DNA from: a halophilic archaeon | GTDB lineage: Archaea > Halobacteriota > Halobacteria > Halobacteriales > Haladaptataceae | DNA: 64,000 bases | NCBI GenBank assembly: GCA_003298465.1 | Contig: QNGA01000012.1 | Span: 1 to 64,000 of the forward strand | Reading direction: 5' to 3' | In this document: positions 15,702-24,029 of the stretch, one piece after another | Layout: every line of letters begins with the position of its first letter | Numbering within the stretch: the first letter of the stretch is position 1 | Position numbers and translations under genes: made by a program | The notes under the pieces: model-generated | The model's input: only the letters and a program-made list of their open reading frames with translations | Told to the model about the DNA's origin: nothing | The model's database searches: none

Positions 15702-18359
15702 CTACTCGGGCTGGTCGTAGAGGTGACACGCGGAGGGGTGGGCTTCGTCCTGCAGGACCGGGTCTTTCCGCTCGCAGACGCTCTCGAAGTGCTGGCGCAG
15801 CAGCGACGCGGCCGCCTCCCAGTCGCCGTCGGCGAGGTGGTCGAACGACTCCGCGACGATTTCGCGCGGCCGCCCGGTCGGTTCCACGTCGAACTGGTCC
15901 TCCCAGAGGGCAGCGCGGAACGCGTCGGCGGTGTGGCCGCCGTCCGCGGCAGTCGCTTCCCGCGTGGGTGCGTCGGCCCCGTCGGCTGCCGCCTCGCGGA
16001 CCGCGTCGAGGTTGATGGCGCGGTCTTCGACGCGCTCGCGGTAGTCCATCACTTCGCGGTAGGCGTCCTGTTCCACGTCCATCCCTTCGGGCGGGATGAT
16101 CTTCGGACAGCGCGTCCGGAAGTGACAGCCGGAGGGCGGGTTGATGGGCGACGGTACGTCGCCTTTGAGGATGACGCGGTCGTCGGTGTCCACGCGCGGG
16201 TCCGGCTCGGGAATCGCCGACAGCAACGCTTGCGTGTACGGGTGCTTCGGGTCGGCGAACAGTTCGTCCGTGTCCGCCACCTCGACGATTTCGCCGAGAT
16301 ACATCACGGCGACGCGGTCGGAGATGTGACGGACGACCGAGAGGTCGTGGGCGATGAACAGGTACGTCAGGCCGAACTCGTCCTGGAGGTCCTCCAGCAG
16401 GTTGAGAATCTGGGCCTGCACCGAGACGTCCAGCGCCGACACCGGTTCGTCGGCGACGATGAAGTCCGGGTCGACCGCGAGCGCTCGCGCGATGCCGACG
16501 CGCTGGCGCTGGCCGCCCGACAGTTCGTGTGGGTAGCGGTCGCGCTGGTCCGGGTCGAGGCCGACCGCCTCCAGCAGTTCCGTGACGCGCTCGCGGCGCT
16601 GTTCCTTGCGCGACCGGTCGTCGTCGGGGGCTTCCTCCGGCAGGTCGTGGATCTTCAGCGGCTCCGCTATCGTCTGGCTGACGGTCATCCGCGGGTCGAG
16701 ACTCGACAGCGGGTCCTGGAAGATCATCTGCATCTCCTTCCGGAGGTCCCGGAGGTCGTCGCTGTCGAGGTCGGTCACGTCGGTCCCCGCGAACACGACG
16801 CGACCGTCGGTCGGCGTTTCGAGATGGAGAAGCGTCCGGCCCGCGGTCGACTTTCCGCAGCCGGACTCGCCGACGAGTCCGAGCGTCTCGCCCTCGTAGA
16901 TGTCGAACGAGACGCCGTCGACCGCCTTGACGCTCCCGGGGTCGTCGCCGATCCACTTGTCCAGCAGGTCGTCGGCGCGCGAGAAGTGTTTCTTCATCCC
17001 GTCGGCGGTGACGAGTTCGTCGCCGGTTTCGTGGTCGGTCGTCGTGACGCTATCGTACTGTTCGGCGTACTCGCTCTCGTCGAAGTCCTCCAGCACGCAC
17101 TTCGCGTGGTGGTCGACGTCGTCGGGGCCGTGCTGGAGGTGCGGAATCTCGCCCTGCCGACACTCCGGTTTCGCCCACGGACACCGCGGCGCGAAGTGGC
17201 AGCCGTCGGGCATGTCGATGAGGTCGGGGACGTTCCCCTCGATGGGCGTCAGGCGCTCTTTGTCCTCCTGCGGGATGGATTCGAGGAGCGCGTACGTGTA
17301 CGGGTGGCTCGGATTGTGGAAGATTTCGTCGACGGGCCCGACCTCCACGAGGTCGCCCGCGTACATCACCGCGACGCGGTCGCAGGTTTCGGCGACGACG
17401 CCCAGGTCGTGCGTGATGAACAGGACGGACATGCCGAGTTCGTCCTGCAGGTCGTTGATGAGGTCGAGAATCTGGGCCTGGATGGTCACGTCGAGCGCCG
17501 TCGTCGGTTCGTCCGCGATGAGGAGCTTCGGCCGGCAGGCCAGGGCGATGGCGATGAGCACGCGCTGGCGCATGCCGCCGGAGAACTCGTGGGGGTACTC
17601 CTCGGTCCGCGACTCGGGTTCGGGGATGCCGACCTCCTCCAGCATGTCGATGGTCGCCTCGAACACCTCCTCGTCGAACTCGTCGCCGCCGATCTTCGGC
17701 AGTATCTCGCGTACCGCGTTCCACCAGTTGTCCTTCCGCTTCCCGCCGTGCTGGTGGAGTTGCAGGCTCTCGGCCACCTGCTCGCCGACGGTCAGCGCGG
17801 GGTTGAGTGAGGTCATGGGGTCCTGGAAAATCATCCCCATCTCGCCGCCGCGCATGTCCCGCATCGCCGACTCGGGCGCGTTCATGAGGTCGAGGTGCCC
17901 TTCCTCGATGGTGAGGAACGCGTCGTCGTCTGCCTCTCCGTCGACCGCGATTCCGTCGGGATACTCGCGGGCCAACCGAGCGGCGCGTTCCGACTCCGAC
18001 AGGTCCGGGTCGTCGAGGAGTTCGTCGTCCGGGGCGCGCCTCCGGTCGACGGTCGCGCTCTCGACGACGACGAAGCCGTTCCGGGCGTCGGTCGCGACGC
18101 CCGACGGATACTTGCGCGCGAACCGGGCGACGGTCGCCGGGTCCTGGAACCGGATGTCGCCGGCCGCTATCTCTCCGGGGTCGTCGATGAGCTGCATCGC
18201 CGACAGCGCAGTGACGCTCTTGCCCGACCCCGACTCCCCCACGAGGCCGACCGTCTCGCCCTCCCGGATGGTCAGGTCGAAGTCGTCGACGGCTTTGACC
18301 GTCCCTCGCTCGGTGTTGAACTGCGTCTTCAGATCCGAGATCGATAGCAAATCGGTCAC
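15702..18359 (-). CDS. Fused two-domain peptide ABC transporter ATPase (DppD-DppF)
   Basis: One 885-residue polypeptide carries both ATPases of a peptide importer. The N-terminal DppD-like half has Walker [10 protein letters not shown] (41-49), Q-loop MIFQDP (176-181), signature FSGGMRQR (259-266) and Walker [10 protein letters not shown] (279-287), then the oligopeptide C-terminal Cys cluster ([14 protein letters not shown]). The DppF-like half has Walker [10 protein letters not shown] (497-505), signature LSGGQRQR (613-620), Walker [10 protein letters not shown] (633-641) and a long C-terminal tail with Cys residues. About 95 residues separate Walker A from the Q-loop in the first half, because of an inserted duplicated motif. 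The GTG at 18359 is chosen since [10 protein letters not shown] opens the ABC fold. It energises the downstream permeases. Confidence 0.92.
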   Translation of the reverse strand: MTDLLSISDLKTQFNTERGTVKAVDDFDLTIREGETVGLVGESGSGKSVTALSAMQLIDDPGEIAAGDIRFQDPATVARFARKYPSGVATDARNGFVVVESATVDRRRAPDDELLDDPDLSESERAARLAREYPDGIAVDGEADDDAFLTIEEGHLDLMNAPESAMRDMRGGEMGMIFQDPMTSLNPALTVGEQVAESLQLHQHGGKRKDNWWNAVREILPKIGGDEFDEEVFEATIDMLEEVGIPEPESRTEEYPHEFSGGMRQRVLIAIALACRPKLLIADEPTTALDVTIQAQILDLINDLQDELGMSVLFITHDLGVVAETCDRVAVMYAGDLVEVGPVDEIFHNPSHPYTYALLESIPQEDKERLTPIEGNVPDLIDMPDGCHFAPRCPWAKPECRQGEIPHLQHGPDDVDHHAKCVLEDFDESEYAEQYDSVTTTDHETGDELVTADGMKKHFSRADDLLDKWIGDDPGSVKAVDGVSFDIYEGETLGLVGESGCGKSTAGRTLLHLETPTDGRVVFAGTDVTDLDSDDLRDLRKEMQMIFQDPLSSLDPRMTVSQTIAEPLKIHDLPEEAPDDDRSRKEQRRERVTELLEAVGLDPDQRDRYPHELSGGQRQRVGIARALAVDPDFIVADEPVSALDVSVQAQILNLLEDLQDEFGLTYLFIAHDLSVVRHISDRVAVMYLGEIVEVADTDELFADPKHPYTQALLSAIPEPDPRVDTDDRVILKGDVPSPINPPSGCHFRTRCPKIIPPEGMDVEQDAYREVMDYRERVEDRAINLDAVREAAADGADAPTREATAADGGHTADAFRAALWEDQFDVEPTGRPREIVAESFDHLADGDWEAAASLLRQHFESVCERKDPVLQDEAHPSACHLYDQPE
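17898..18128 (-). repeat. Duplicated motif inserted in the DppD half
   Basis: Within the insertion, residues 78-102 ([14 protein letters not shown] and on) and 127-154 ([14 protein letters not shown] and on) are alignable copies 49 residues apart. Each is preceded by DPA/DPD and followed by a strand-like stretch (FVVVE, FLTIE). The similarity is at protein level; nucleotide similarity is weaker, so the duplication is not recent. Confidence 0.7.
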
Positions 18360-18813
18360 GATTATCTGGCTATGAACGGCGAGTAGGCAAAAATGGTTCG
18401 GTTCACCGTACCATACGGTGCGAAATCGGGCGAAAACGGCGACGTGCGTCGACCGGCGAGCGCGGCGAGTGGTTCGTTTCGCGCGGGCGCGACGGCGTTC
18501 GTTTTCGCCAGGTCGGGCGTTCCGCCGTCCGCCGCTTCGGACGTTCAAGCCGACCTTTCCCGCGTCAAGGGGAGCATACCGCACGAACGCTCTCCGCGGA
18601 GACGACCGACGGTCGACGTTTCCTCGTCTCCATCGTCGATTTCGCTCGCCCGCGAGACACTCTCCACAGGCGTTCGAGCGCCGCATCACCGTCTGCGCCG
18701 TATCGCTGGCCGTAACGAACGGAAATTTCACCGTACTATCTCACAACACCATCTTAAAACCGGCCAGATTGAAGGGAAGCGTTGAAGACGCTTCTGCCCA
18801 TAAGGTGTTACGT
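18360..18813. other. Divergent intergenic region with hairpin
   Basis: The 454-nt gap separates the ATPase gene and the AMMECR1-like gene. No frame looks coding. A perfect inverted repeat GAAGCGT-N5-ACGCTTC (18776-18794) ends 19 nt before the ATG at 18814, and AT-rich ATCTTAAAAC (18751-18760) may be the TATA element. A run CATTTTTGCC near 18391-18400 on the minus strand may serve the ATPase gene. Confidence 0.45.
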
Positions 18814-19416
18814 ATGTCTGAGGCACAGGCAGTGACCCTCACCTACGAGGATGGCACTCGCGCAGTCGAACTCGCTCGGGAGGCGGTCAATTCTTACGTG
18901 ATAAACGGGCAACGCGAGCAGCCCGGGAGCATGCGTGAGGCGTTCTACGCGCGGACCGGCGTCTTCGTCCGCCTGGAGTCCACGCGGGGACGCGGAAGCC
19001 TGCGCGGGTGCGCCGGTGCCCACGAGACGAGCGAACAACTGGGCCACGTCATCGTCAACTCGGCCATCTCGGCGGCCAGCGACGACTCCTGCGGGTCGGA
19101 GGTCGAACCCGCGGAGCTCTCGAACCTCGAGATATCCGTGTTCGTCGTGGAAGACACCGTCCTGACCGACGACCCGGCGAACGACATCGAACTCGGCACG
19201 CACGGCGTCGCCGTCGAGGGGCGCGGCGAGCGCGCGTCGATGTTCCCGACGCTCCCCGTCGAGAACGACTGGAGCGCGTTCGAGTATCTGGACCGCACCT
19301 GCCGGAAGGCGGGGCTCCCGCGCGGCGCCTGGGAGGACGACGACGTCACCGTCCTCCTGGTCGACGGGCCGGTGTTCCGCGAGCGCGAACCCGAGGGAAG
19401 CATCGAGCGAATCTGA
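18814..19416 (+). CDS. AMMECR1-like protein (TIGR00296-type)
   Basis: The 200-residue protein matches the AMMECR1 family found across archaea and eukaryotes. The diagnostic motif LRGC lies at residues 63-66 in GRGSLRGCAG, and the blocks LSNLEISVFV, HGVAVEGRGERASMFPTLP and WEDDDVTVLL are all family-typical. The biochemical role is not established; archaeal members often lie beside AmmeMemoRadiSam proteins, none of which is seen here. The frame is open upstream but the ATG at 18814 begins the recognisable domain. The hairpin just before it may regulate the gene. It is convergent with the nicotinate phosphoribosyltransferase gene, with 12 nt between stops. Confidence 0.88.
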   Translation: MSEAQAVTLTYEDGTRAVELAREAVNSYVINGQREQPGSMREAFYARTGVFVRLESTRGRGSLRGCAGAHETSEQLGHVIVNSAISAASDDSCGSEVEPAELSNLEISVFVVEDTVLTDDPANDIELGTHGVAVEGRGERASMFPTLPVENDWSAFEYLDRTCRKAGLPRGAWEDDDVTVLLVDGPVFREREPEGSIERI

Positions 19417-19428
19417 CCCGTCTGCCCG

Positions 19429-20589
19429 CTACTCTCGAAAGTCGACTGCCGCCGCGTCGTCGAGCGCCCGTTCCGACGCCTCGTCCAGGTCGAACTCCCG
19501 GACGAGTTCGCCGTCGCGGAGCAGCGGTTCCAGGAGGGGTTCGCCGTCCGCCGGACCGTCGTGGCGCGCCAGACCGACGTGGTGACCGCCGTCGCTCGTG
19601 CGATACGCCTGTTTCTTCCCCGAGAGCTTGCCGCGCTTGGCCGCCGGCTCGCCGTCGACCGCCACGATGTCGAGCGCGAAGTCGACGGGCTCGGCGTTGC
19701 TGACGTGACTGCCGACGCCGAAGCCGTCCGCGACGTCCCGGAGTCCGCGCAGTTCCGTCGGACCGAGGCCGCCGCTCGCGAACACGTCCACGTCCTCGAA
19801 TCCCCGGGCGTCGAGTTCCCAGCGCACCTCCCGGAGGATGTGCCGGAAGTCCCCCCGACGCGACCCGGTCGTGTCGATGCGGACGCTGTCGAGGTCGTCG
19901 CCGAGCGTCTCGGCGGCCCGTATCACCTCGTCCTTCTCGTCGGAGTAGGTGTCACAGAGCGCGACGCGCGGAACGTCCTGGGGAACCGCGTCGTCGAACG
20001 CCGTCCACGCGGCCTCCTGTTCGCCGAAGCAGATGACCAGCGCGTGCGGCATCGTCCCGCTGGCCGACCGTCCCAGCACTTCGCCGGCGGCGACGTGCGA
20101 GAACCCGTCGAGTCCGGCCAGCAGCGCCGACCGCTCGACCACCGCCGCGATGGAGGGGTGGACGTGGCGCGCGCCGAAACTCAGCACCTGCGAGTCGGGC
20201 GCGGCGACCCGTGCCTCCAGCGCGTTCGTCGCCATCCCCGATGCGTGCGATAGAAAACCCAGCAGTGACGTCTCGTACCGGGAGAACTCGCGGTACCGCC
20301 CCTCGACGGTGAGGACGGGACCGCCGTCGAACAGCCGTCCCTCGGGCATCGCGTCCACGTCGACGGGGAGTCCTTCGAGCAGGTGGGCGGCGTCTTTCAG
20401 CCCCGCCAGCACCTCGAACTCGCCGGTGGGGAACTGGTCGGCGGTCACCTCCGCGACGACGTGGGGGTTCCTGTCGGCCGCGTCGAGCGTCGTCTCCGTC
20501 CGCAGGAAGTAGGCGTCGGTCGCGCTTCCGTCTCGGATGGCGTCCTCGGGAATCACGTCGAACGGCCCGTTCCCCGGTTCGTCGGTCAT
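19429..20589 (-). CDS. pncB: Nicotinate phosphoribosyltransferase
   Basis: The 386-residue enzyme joins nicotinate and PRPP to give nicotinate mononucleotide in NAD salvage. It matches the archaeal/short NAPRTase type: the N-terminal quinolinate-phosphoribosyltransferase-like domain includes ATDAYFLRTE (about 23-32), and the barrel domain has RIDTTGSRRGDFRHILREVR and ASGGLGPTELRGL, which form the phosphate-binding region. The C-terminal domain is cytosolic and metal-free in this type. The ATG at 20589 is the family-consistent start; upstream residues are basic and non-coding in character. The nicotinamidase that makes its substrate lies 1.7 kb away, so the locus forms a salvage pair interrupted by a surface protein gene. 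Confidence 0.9.
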   Translation of the reverse strand: MTDEPGNGPFDVIPEDAIRDGSATDAYFLRTETTLDAADRNPHVVAEVTADQFPTGEFEVLAGLKDAAHLLEGLPVDVDAMPEGRLFDGGPVLTVEGRYREFSRYETSLLGFLSHASGMATNALEARVAAPDSQVLSFGARHVHPSIAAVVERSALLAGLDGFSHVAAGEVLGRSASGTMPHALVICFGEQEAAWTAFDDAVPQDVPRVALCDTYSDEKDEVIRAAETLGDDLDSVRIDTTGSRRGDFRHILREVRWELDARGFEDVDVFASGGLGPTELRGLRDVADGFGVGSHVSNAEPVDFALDIVAVDGEPAAKRGKLSGKKQAYRTSDGGHHVGLARHDGPADGEPLLEPLLRDGELVREFDLDEASERALDDAAAVDFRE

Positions 20590-20647
20590 GGTCGGGGCTA
20601 CTCTCGGGCAACGCGATAAAGGTCCGGTTTCGAGGAGGGAGGGCCGC

Positions 20648-22147
20648 TTACCGTTTCGGCGCAGCGCCGGCGTGCACGTCCGAGAGGTCGCCGACGGACG
20701 GCGCGTTGACGATAACGACCGTATCACCCTTCTGCTGGACGTAGAAGGCGTCGTTGAAGCCGTTCTTCGCCGGAATCTCCCAGGTGTTCGCGCGACCGTC
20801 GACCTTCTTCGCGTCGCGATACTGGAGCAGACGCTCGTACGTGTCGACGAACTGCCGGGCGTCCTTCCTGGAGTCCCACTTCGTCTTGAACACGTAGCCG
20901 GTCTCGTTCGCCGCGGCCCGATCGTTCGTGTAGACGGCGATGCGGTCGCCGTCCCAGCCCGCCGACGGCTCGCTCCTGTAGTTCAGCGGGTCGAACTTCG
21001 CGGGTTCGCCGTTCTTCCTGTTGACGAACTTGCTGAACGGGATTATCTGGGTCTTCCCCTGGCTCTCGTAGGTCGGATAGGTGAACATCGACATGATGCC
21101 GGCCTCGCCGACCTTGGCGTAGTTCGGCCGTCCCTTCGGTTCGAGGCGCTGCCAACCGTTGCTCGTCGTGTCCCGGATGTTGACGTCGGCGGGCGCGTCC
21201 GTGCCGTACTTCTTCGGGTGGATGACCTGCTCGGTGCTGGCGGGCGGGTTCTGGTACAGGTCGTTGACGGCCTGCCAGCCTCCTTTCTGGCGGACGGACT
21301 TCACGAACGGCGGACCGTCGCTGTACGGCTGGAACTTCAGCAGGTACGGTCCGATGTTGGCGAGGTCGCCGCCCCCGCCCCCGTTACCTCCGTTCTGGGG
21401 GAGCAGACAGGTGCCCTTCCAGGCGTTCTTGCAGCGCTGTTCGTAGAGGTAGTCGACGTAGTTGCCGTCGCCCTCGATGATGCCGTCGACGGCGTTGTGG
21501 TCCTCGCGGGTCCGCTGGTCGAATTTGGAGAGGTTGTACTTCTGGTCCTGGAGCGCGTGGAACAGCTCCTGGGACAGCGTAATCTCGTCCATCTTCGGCG
21601 CGGATTCGTTGTTCGAGATGATGACGATGGACTCCTTCTTCGGGCTGTAGTACCCGCCGACCGACGACCCCGTGTTCCGGGTCTGGACGGCGATGGAGTC
21701 GGTCGACTCGCCGACCATCATCAGGGCTTCGTACTTGACGTTGTCGAACGTCCGACGCTTCGGCGGCGTCTTCTGGCTCTGCTGGTTCTTCTTGAACTCC
21801 GAGCGCGAGACGACCTTGACGGGCACCTTCTTCTCGAACTCCAGTTGCCGAATCTTCTCGACGCGAGCCATCGCGCGATTGACGACCGCGTCCATCTCGG
21901 AGTCGTTCAGTCCGTCCGACCGGGTGACGTTGACGGTCTCGTTGTACCACATCCCGTTCTCCCATCCGAGGACGTCGGAATCGGGGTCGGGCGGATGAAC
22001 GACCGCCGCGCCGTCGCCGGGCGCGGCCGTCGACTGCGTTCCCTGGGTCGTCGCGTTCGGTCCGGTCGTCGTGTCCGTGCCCGGTGCCTGCGAACAACCG
22101 GCGAGCACGAGCATGACCGCGACCGCGATGGCAGTGACAGTTCGCAT
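20648..22147 (-). CDS. Hvo_1808-like surface lipoprotein with degenerate zincin motif
   Basis: The 499-residue protein has a signal peptide with lipobox LAGC (residues 13-16 counted from MRTVTA), then a Thr-rich linker. It resembles the haloarchaeal Hvo_1808 family of surface proteins. Residues around SQELFHALQDQ look like a zinc-metallopeptidase HExxH helix, but the first His is Gln; a conserved GIIEGDGNYVDYLY follows where such families have a third ligand. The role is unknown, perhaps a non-catalytic relative of a peptidase. The start at 22147 rather than 22162 is supported by TTTTTTATA 28 nt upstream. An NGGNGGGGGD loop is odd and probably flexible. Confidence 0.8.
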   Translation of the reverse strand: MRTVTAIAVAVMLVLAGCSQAPGTDTTTGPNATTQGTQSTAAPGDGAAVVHPPDPDSDVLGWENGMWYNETVNVTRSDGLNDSEMDAVVNRAMARVEKIRQLEFEKKVPVKVVSRSEFKKNQQSQKTPPKRRTFDNVKYEALMMVGESTDSIAVQTRNTGSSVGGYYSPKKESIVIISNNESAPKMDEITLSQELFHALQDQKYNLSKFDQRTREDHNAVDGIIEGDGNYVDYLYEQRCKNAWKGTCLLPQNGGNGGGGGDLANIGPYLLKFQPYSDGPPFVKSVRQKGGWQAVNDLYQNPPASTEQVIHPKKYGTDAPADVNIRDTTSNGWQRLEPKGRPNYAKVGEAGIMSMFTYPTYESQGKTQIIPFSKFVNRKNGEPAKFDPLNYRSEPSAGWDGDRIAVYTNDRAAANETGYVFKTKWDSRKDARQFVDTYERLLQYRDAKKVDGRANTWEIPAKNGFNDAFYVQQKGDTVVIVNAPSVGDLSDVHAGAAPKR

Positions 22148-22174
22148 TCCTGTAGACGCCACGAAGGACTACTG

Positions 22175-22183
22175 TATAAAAAA
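22175..22183 (-). promoter_or_regulatory. TATA box of the Hvo_1808-like gene
   Basis: TTTTTTATA on the minus strand lies 28-36 nt before the ATG at 22147. The spacing predicts a leaderless mRNA and decides between two in-frame ATGs. Confidence 0.6.
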
Positions 22184-22258
22184 TGCCGTGAAAATTTCGG
22201 CGGTCGACATGTACAGTGGTGCGAAAACGTTTCGTACCGACCTTCCCTACTATCGAAC

Positions 22259-22831
22259 ATGAACTTCGACCCCGACTCCACGGCGGTCGTCGTCGTCGAC
22301 ATGCAGAACGGGTTCTGTCACCCGGACGGGAGCCTGTACGCGCCCGGCAGCGAGGAGGCCATCGCTCCGGCCCGGTCGCTGATATCGCGAGCCGACGAAG
22401 CGGGCGCGTCGGTCCTGTTCACCAAGGACGTCCACCCGCCGGAACAGTTCGAGGGCAACCACTACTACGACGAGTTCGAGCGCTGGGGCGAACACGTCGT
22501 CGAGGGGACGTGGGAGACCGAAATCGTCGAGGAACTCCCCGTCGAGGACGCCGACCACGTCGTCGAGAAGCACACCTACGACGCCTTCCACCAGACCGAA
22601 CTGGAGGGGTACCTCGACGCTCACGGCATCGACGACCTGCTCTTCTGTGGCACGCTGGCGAACGTCTGCGTGCTCCACACCGCCGGCAGCGCCGGCCTCC
22701 GCGATTTCAAGCCCGTGCTCGTCGAGGAGGCCATCGGCTACATCGAGGAGGAACACCACGAGTACGCCACCGACCACGCCGCCTGGCTGTTCGGCGAGAC
22801 CACCTCGCTGGACGACCTGACCTTCGAGTAG
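22259..22831 (+). CDS. pncA: Nicotinamidase (isochorismatase superfamily)
   Basis: The 190-residue hydrolase converts nicotinamide to nicotinate. The catalytic triad of the family is visible: Asp14 (VVDMQNGF), Lys104 (VVEKHTYDAF) and the nucleophile Cys137 (GTLANVCVLHT). The metal site is probably Asp57 and His59 in TKDVHP. The length is that of archaeal nicotinamidases. Isochorismatase-like relatives share the fold, but the metal motif and the nearby nicotinate phosphoribosyltransferase gene favour nicotinamidase. The promoter has no classic TATA; GCGAAAACGTTTCG about 28 nt upstream is a small inverted repeat at that position and may carry regulation. Confidence 0.88.
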   Translation: MNFDPDSTAVVVVDMQNGFCHPDGSLYAPGSEEAIAPARSLISRADEAGASVLFTKDVHPPEQFEGNHYYDEFERWGEHVVEGTWETEIVEELPVEDADHVVEKHTYDAFHQTELEGYLDAHGIDDLLFCGTLANVCVLHTAGSAGLRDFKPVLVEEAIGYIEEEHHEYATDHAAWLFGETTSLDDLTFE

Positions 22832-22835
22832 GCGA

Positions 22836-23012
22836 CTACAGCGCGTTCCGGACGGTCAGTCCGACGGCGATGGCGACGGCGACGAACGCGAGTCCGGTCG
22901 CTACCGGACTGCCGTCCCCGCCGAACCGCCAACCGAACCCGACGTATCCGACGAGACCGACCGCGAACGCCGCGAGGCCGGCGAGCGTACCGAGCTTCGA
23001 GTCCGAGCGCAC
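22836..23012 (-). CDS. Small two-TM membrane protein
   Basis: The 58-residue frame opens with GTG and reads MRSDSKLGTLAGLAAFAVGL at its start, then a second hydrophobic stretch (VATGLAFVAVAIAVGLTV) and stops after RNAL. Two TM helices are separated by a short Gly/Arg loop. Codon third positions are strongly G/C, as in real genes here, and the stop lies 5 nt from the nicotinamidase stop. No ATG is available because a TAG lies just upstream in frame. The family is unknown to me. Confidence 0.6.
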   Translation of the reverse strand: MRSDSKLGTLAGLAAFAVGLVGYVGFGWRFGGDGSPVATGLAFVAVAIAVGLTVRNAL

Positions 23013-23103
23013 GGCGTACCGTTCCTCTTCCGACGCAAAACCCCACCGGTGAGGGCACTATCGGGGGCTGCGACCGTGGACGCTCCCGGACGGTGAGCGC
23101 GGA

Positions 23104-23976
23104 CTACCGGTGAACGGTCACCTCGACGCGCTCGTCCGGGGCGAACTCGTGGTCCGGACAGACCAGTTTCGCGCCGAACGCCTCGCGGGAGACGAACAGC
23201 GAGACGCCGGTGATGGCCGTCCCGTTGGCGCGCACCTCGACGTCGTCCCACGCGACGGTGCGCCCGTTCGCCGTCCCGACGCGCCGACCCGCGAGCGAGA
23301 CGGGGCCGTCGCCCGAAGGGAGCAGGCCGCCACCCTCGTAGTGGGGGAGGCCGCCGTCCAGCACCGCGCCCCCGTCGTTCGCGGCGTCCGAGCCACCCGA
23401 CGTGCCCGCGATGCCGGCGAACCGCTCGCCAGGGGCGGGATGTTCGGGGGCGTCGAGTACGACGTACGTCTCGCCGCGCGAGACGACGCGGCCCGTGCCG
23501 TCCCACGCGACCGGGGCGACGTCGACGGCGACGTCGACCGGCAGCGACCCCGAGGCGCGCAGGGGGTCGGCGTCGCGCTCGCGGAACCCGAGGTGGACGT
23601 GGTTGCCGACCCAGGGGGCGAAAAAGCCCGAGCGCACCAGTTCGCCCAGCGAGTCGCCGACCCGGACCTCGTCGCCGGGGGCGACCCCGGGGTCGACGTG
23701 GAGGACGCGCGCGAGGTGGTCGCCCGTGTCGACGACGATGAGATGGTCGCGCTCGACGGCGTAGGGTTTCGACGGCGCGTCGACGGTTCGCGTGGTGACG
23801 ACCTCGCCGGCGACGGGCGACGGCGCGGCTTTCGCGCGACTTCCGCCGTCCGCGTCCGCCGCCTCGCCGCCGGGATAGAGGTCGACGGCGCAGCCCTCGT
23901 CGTGGGAGACGTACGGCGAGTTGTACAGCGAGAACCGCGGAAAGGGAGCGAGCGCGTCTGCGGGCAGCGTGACCAT
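23104..23976 (-). CDS. M23 (LytM/duplicated hybrid)-like protein
   Basis: The 290-residue protein has the duplicated-hybrid-motif layout: APSPVAGEVVTTRTV, a loop with HLIVVDTGDHLARVLHVDPG, then GDEVRVGDSLGELVRSGFFA and NHVHLGFRE, which matches the HxH metal motif of M23 endopeptidases. The expected His of the HxxxD motif is not in place: the segment reads HDEGCAVD. Peptidase activity is therefore uncertain. There is no signal peptide or TM helix, so it is probably cytoplasmic, and archaea lack murein. The C-terminal region after residue 190 has no recognised fold. It shares a bidirectional promoter with the lipoate-ligase-like gene. Confidence 0.75.
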   Translation of the reverse strand: MVTLPADALAPFPRFSLYNSPYVSHDEGCAVDLYPGGEAADADGGSRAKAAPSPVAGEVVTTRTVDAPSKPYAVERDHLIVVDTGDHLARVLHVDPGVAPGDEVRVGDSLGELVRSGFFAPWVGNHVHLGFRERDADPLRASGSLPVDVAVDVAPVAWDGTGRVVSRGETYVVLDAPEHPAPGERFAGIAGTSGGSDAANDGGAVLDGGLPHYEGGGLLPSGDGPVSLAGRRVGTANGRTVAWDDVEVRANGTAITGVSLFVSREAFGAKLVCPDHEFAPDERVEVTVHR

Positions 23977-23998
23977 ACCGGCGGTTCGGACGGGGAGC

Positions 23999-24009
23999 GT
24001 TTACATACG
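23999..24009. promoter_or_regulatory. Bidirectional TATA-like element
   Basis: GTTTACATACG sits midway between the ATGs at 23976 (minus) and 24030 (plus), about 25-30 nt from each. It reads TTTACATA one way and TATGTAAAC the other, so one element could serve both leaderless genes. Confidence 0.5.
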
Positions 24010-24029
24010 TCGGGTCACAATGGGGGGGT

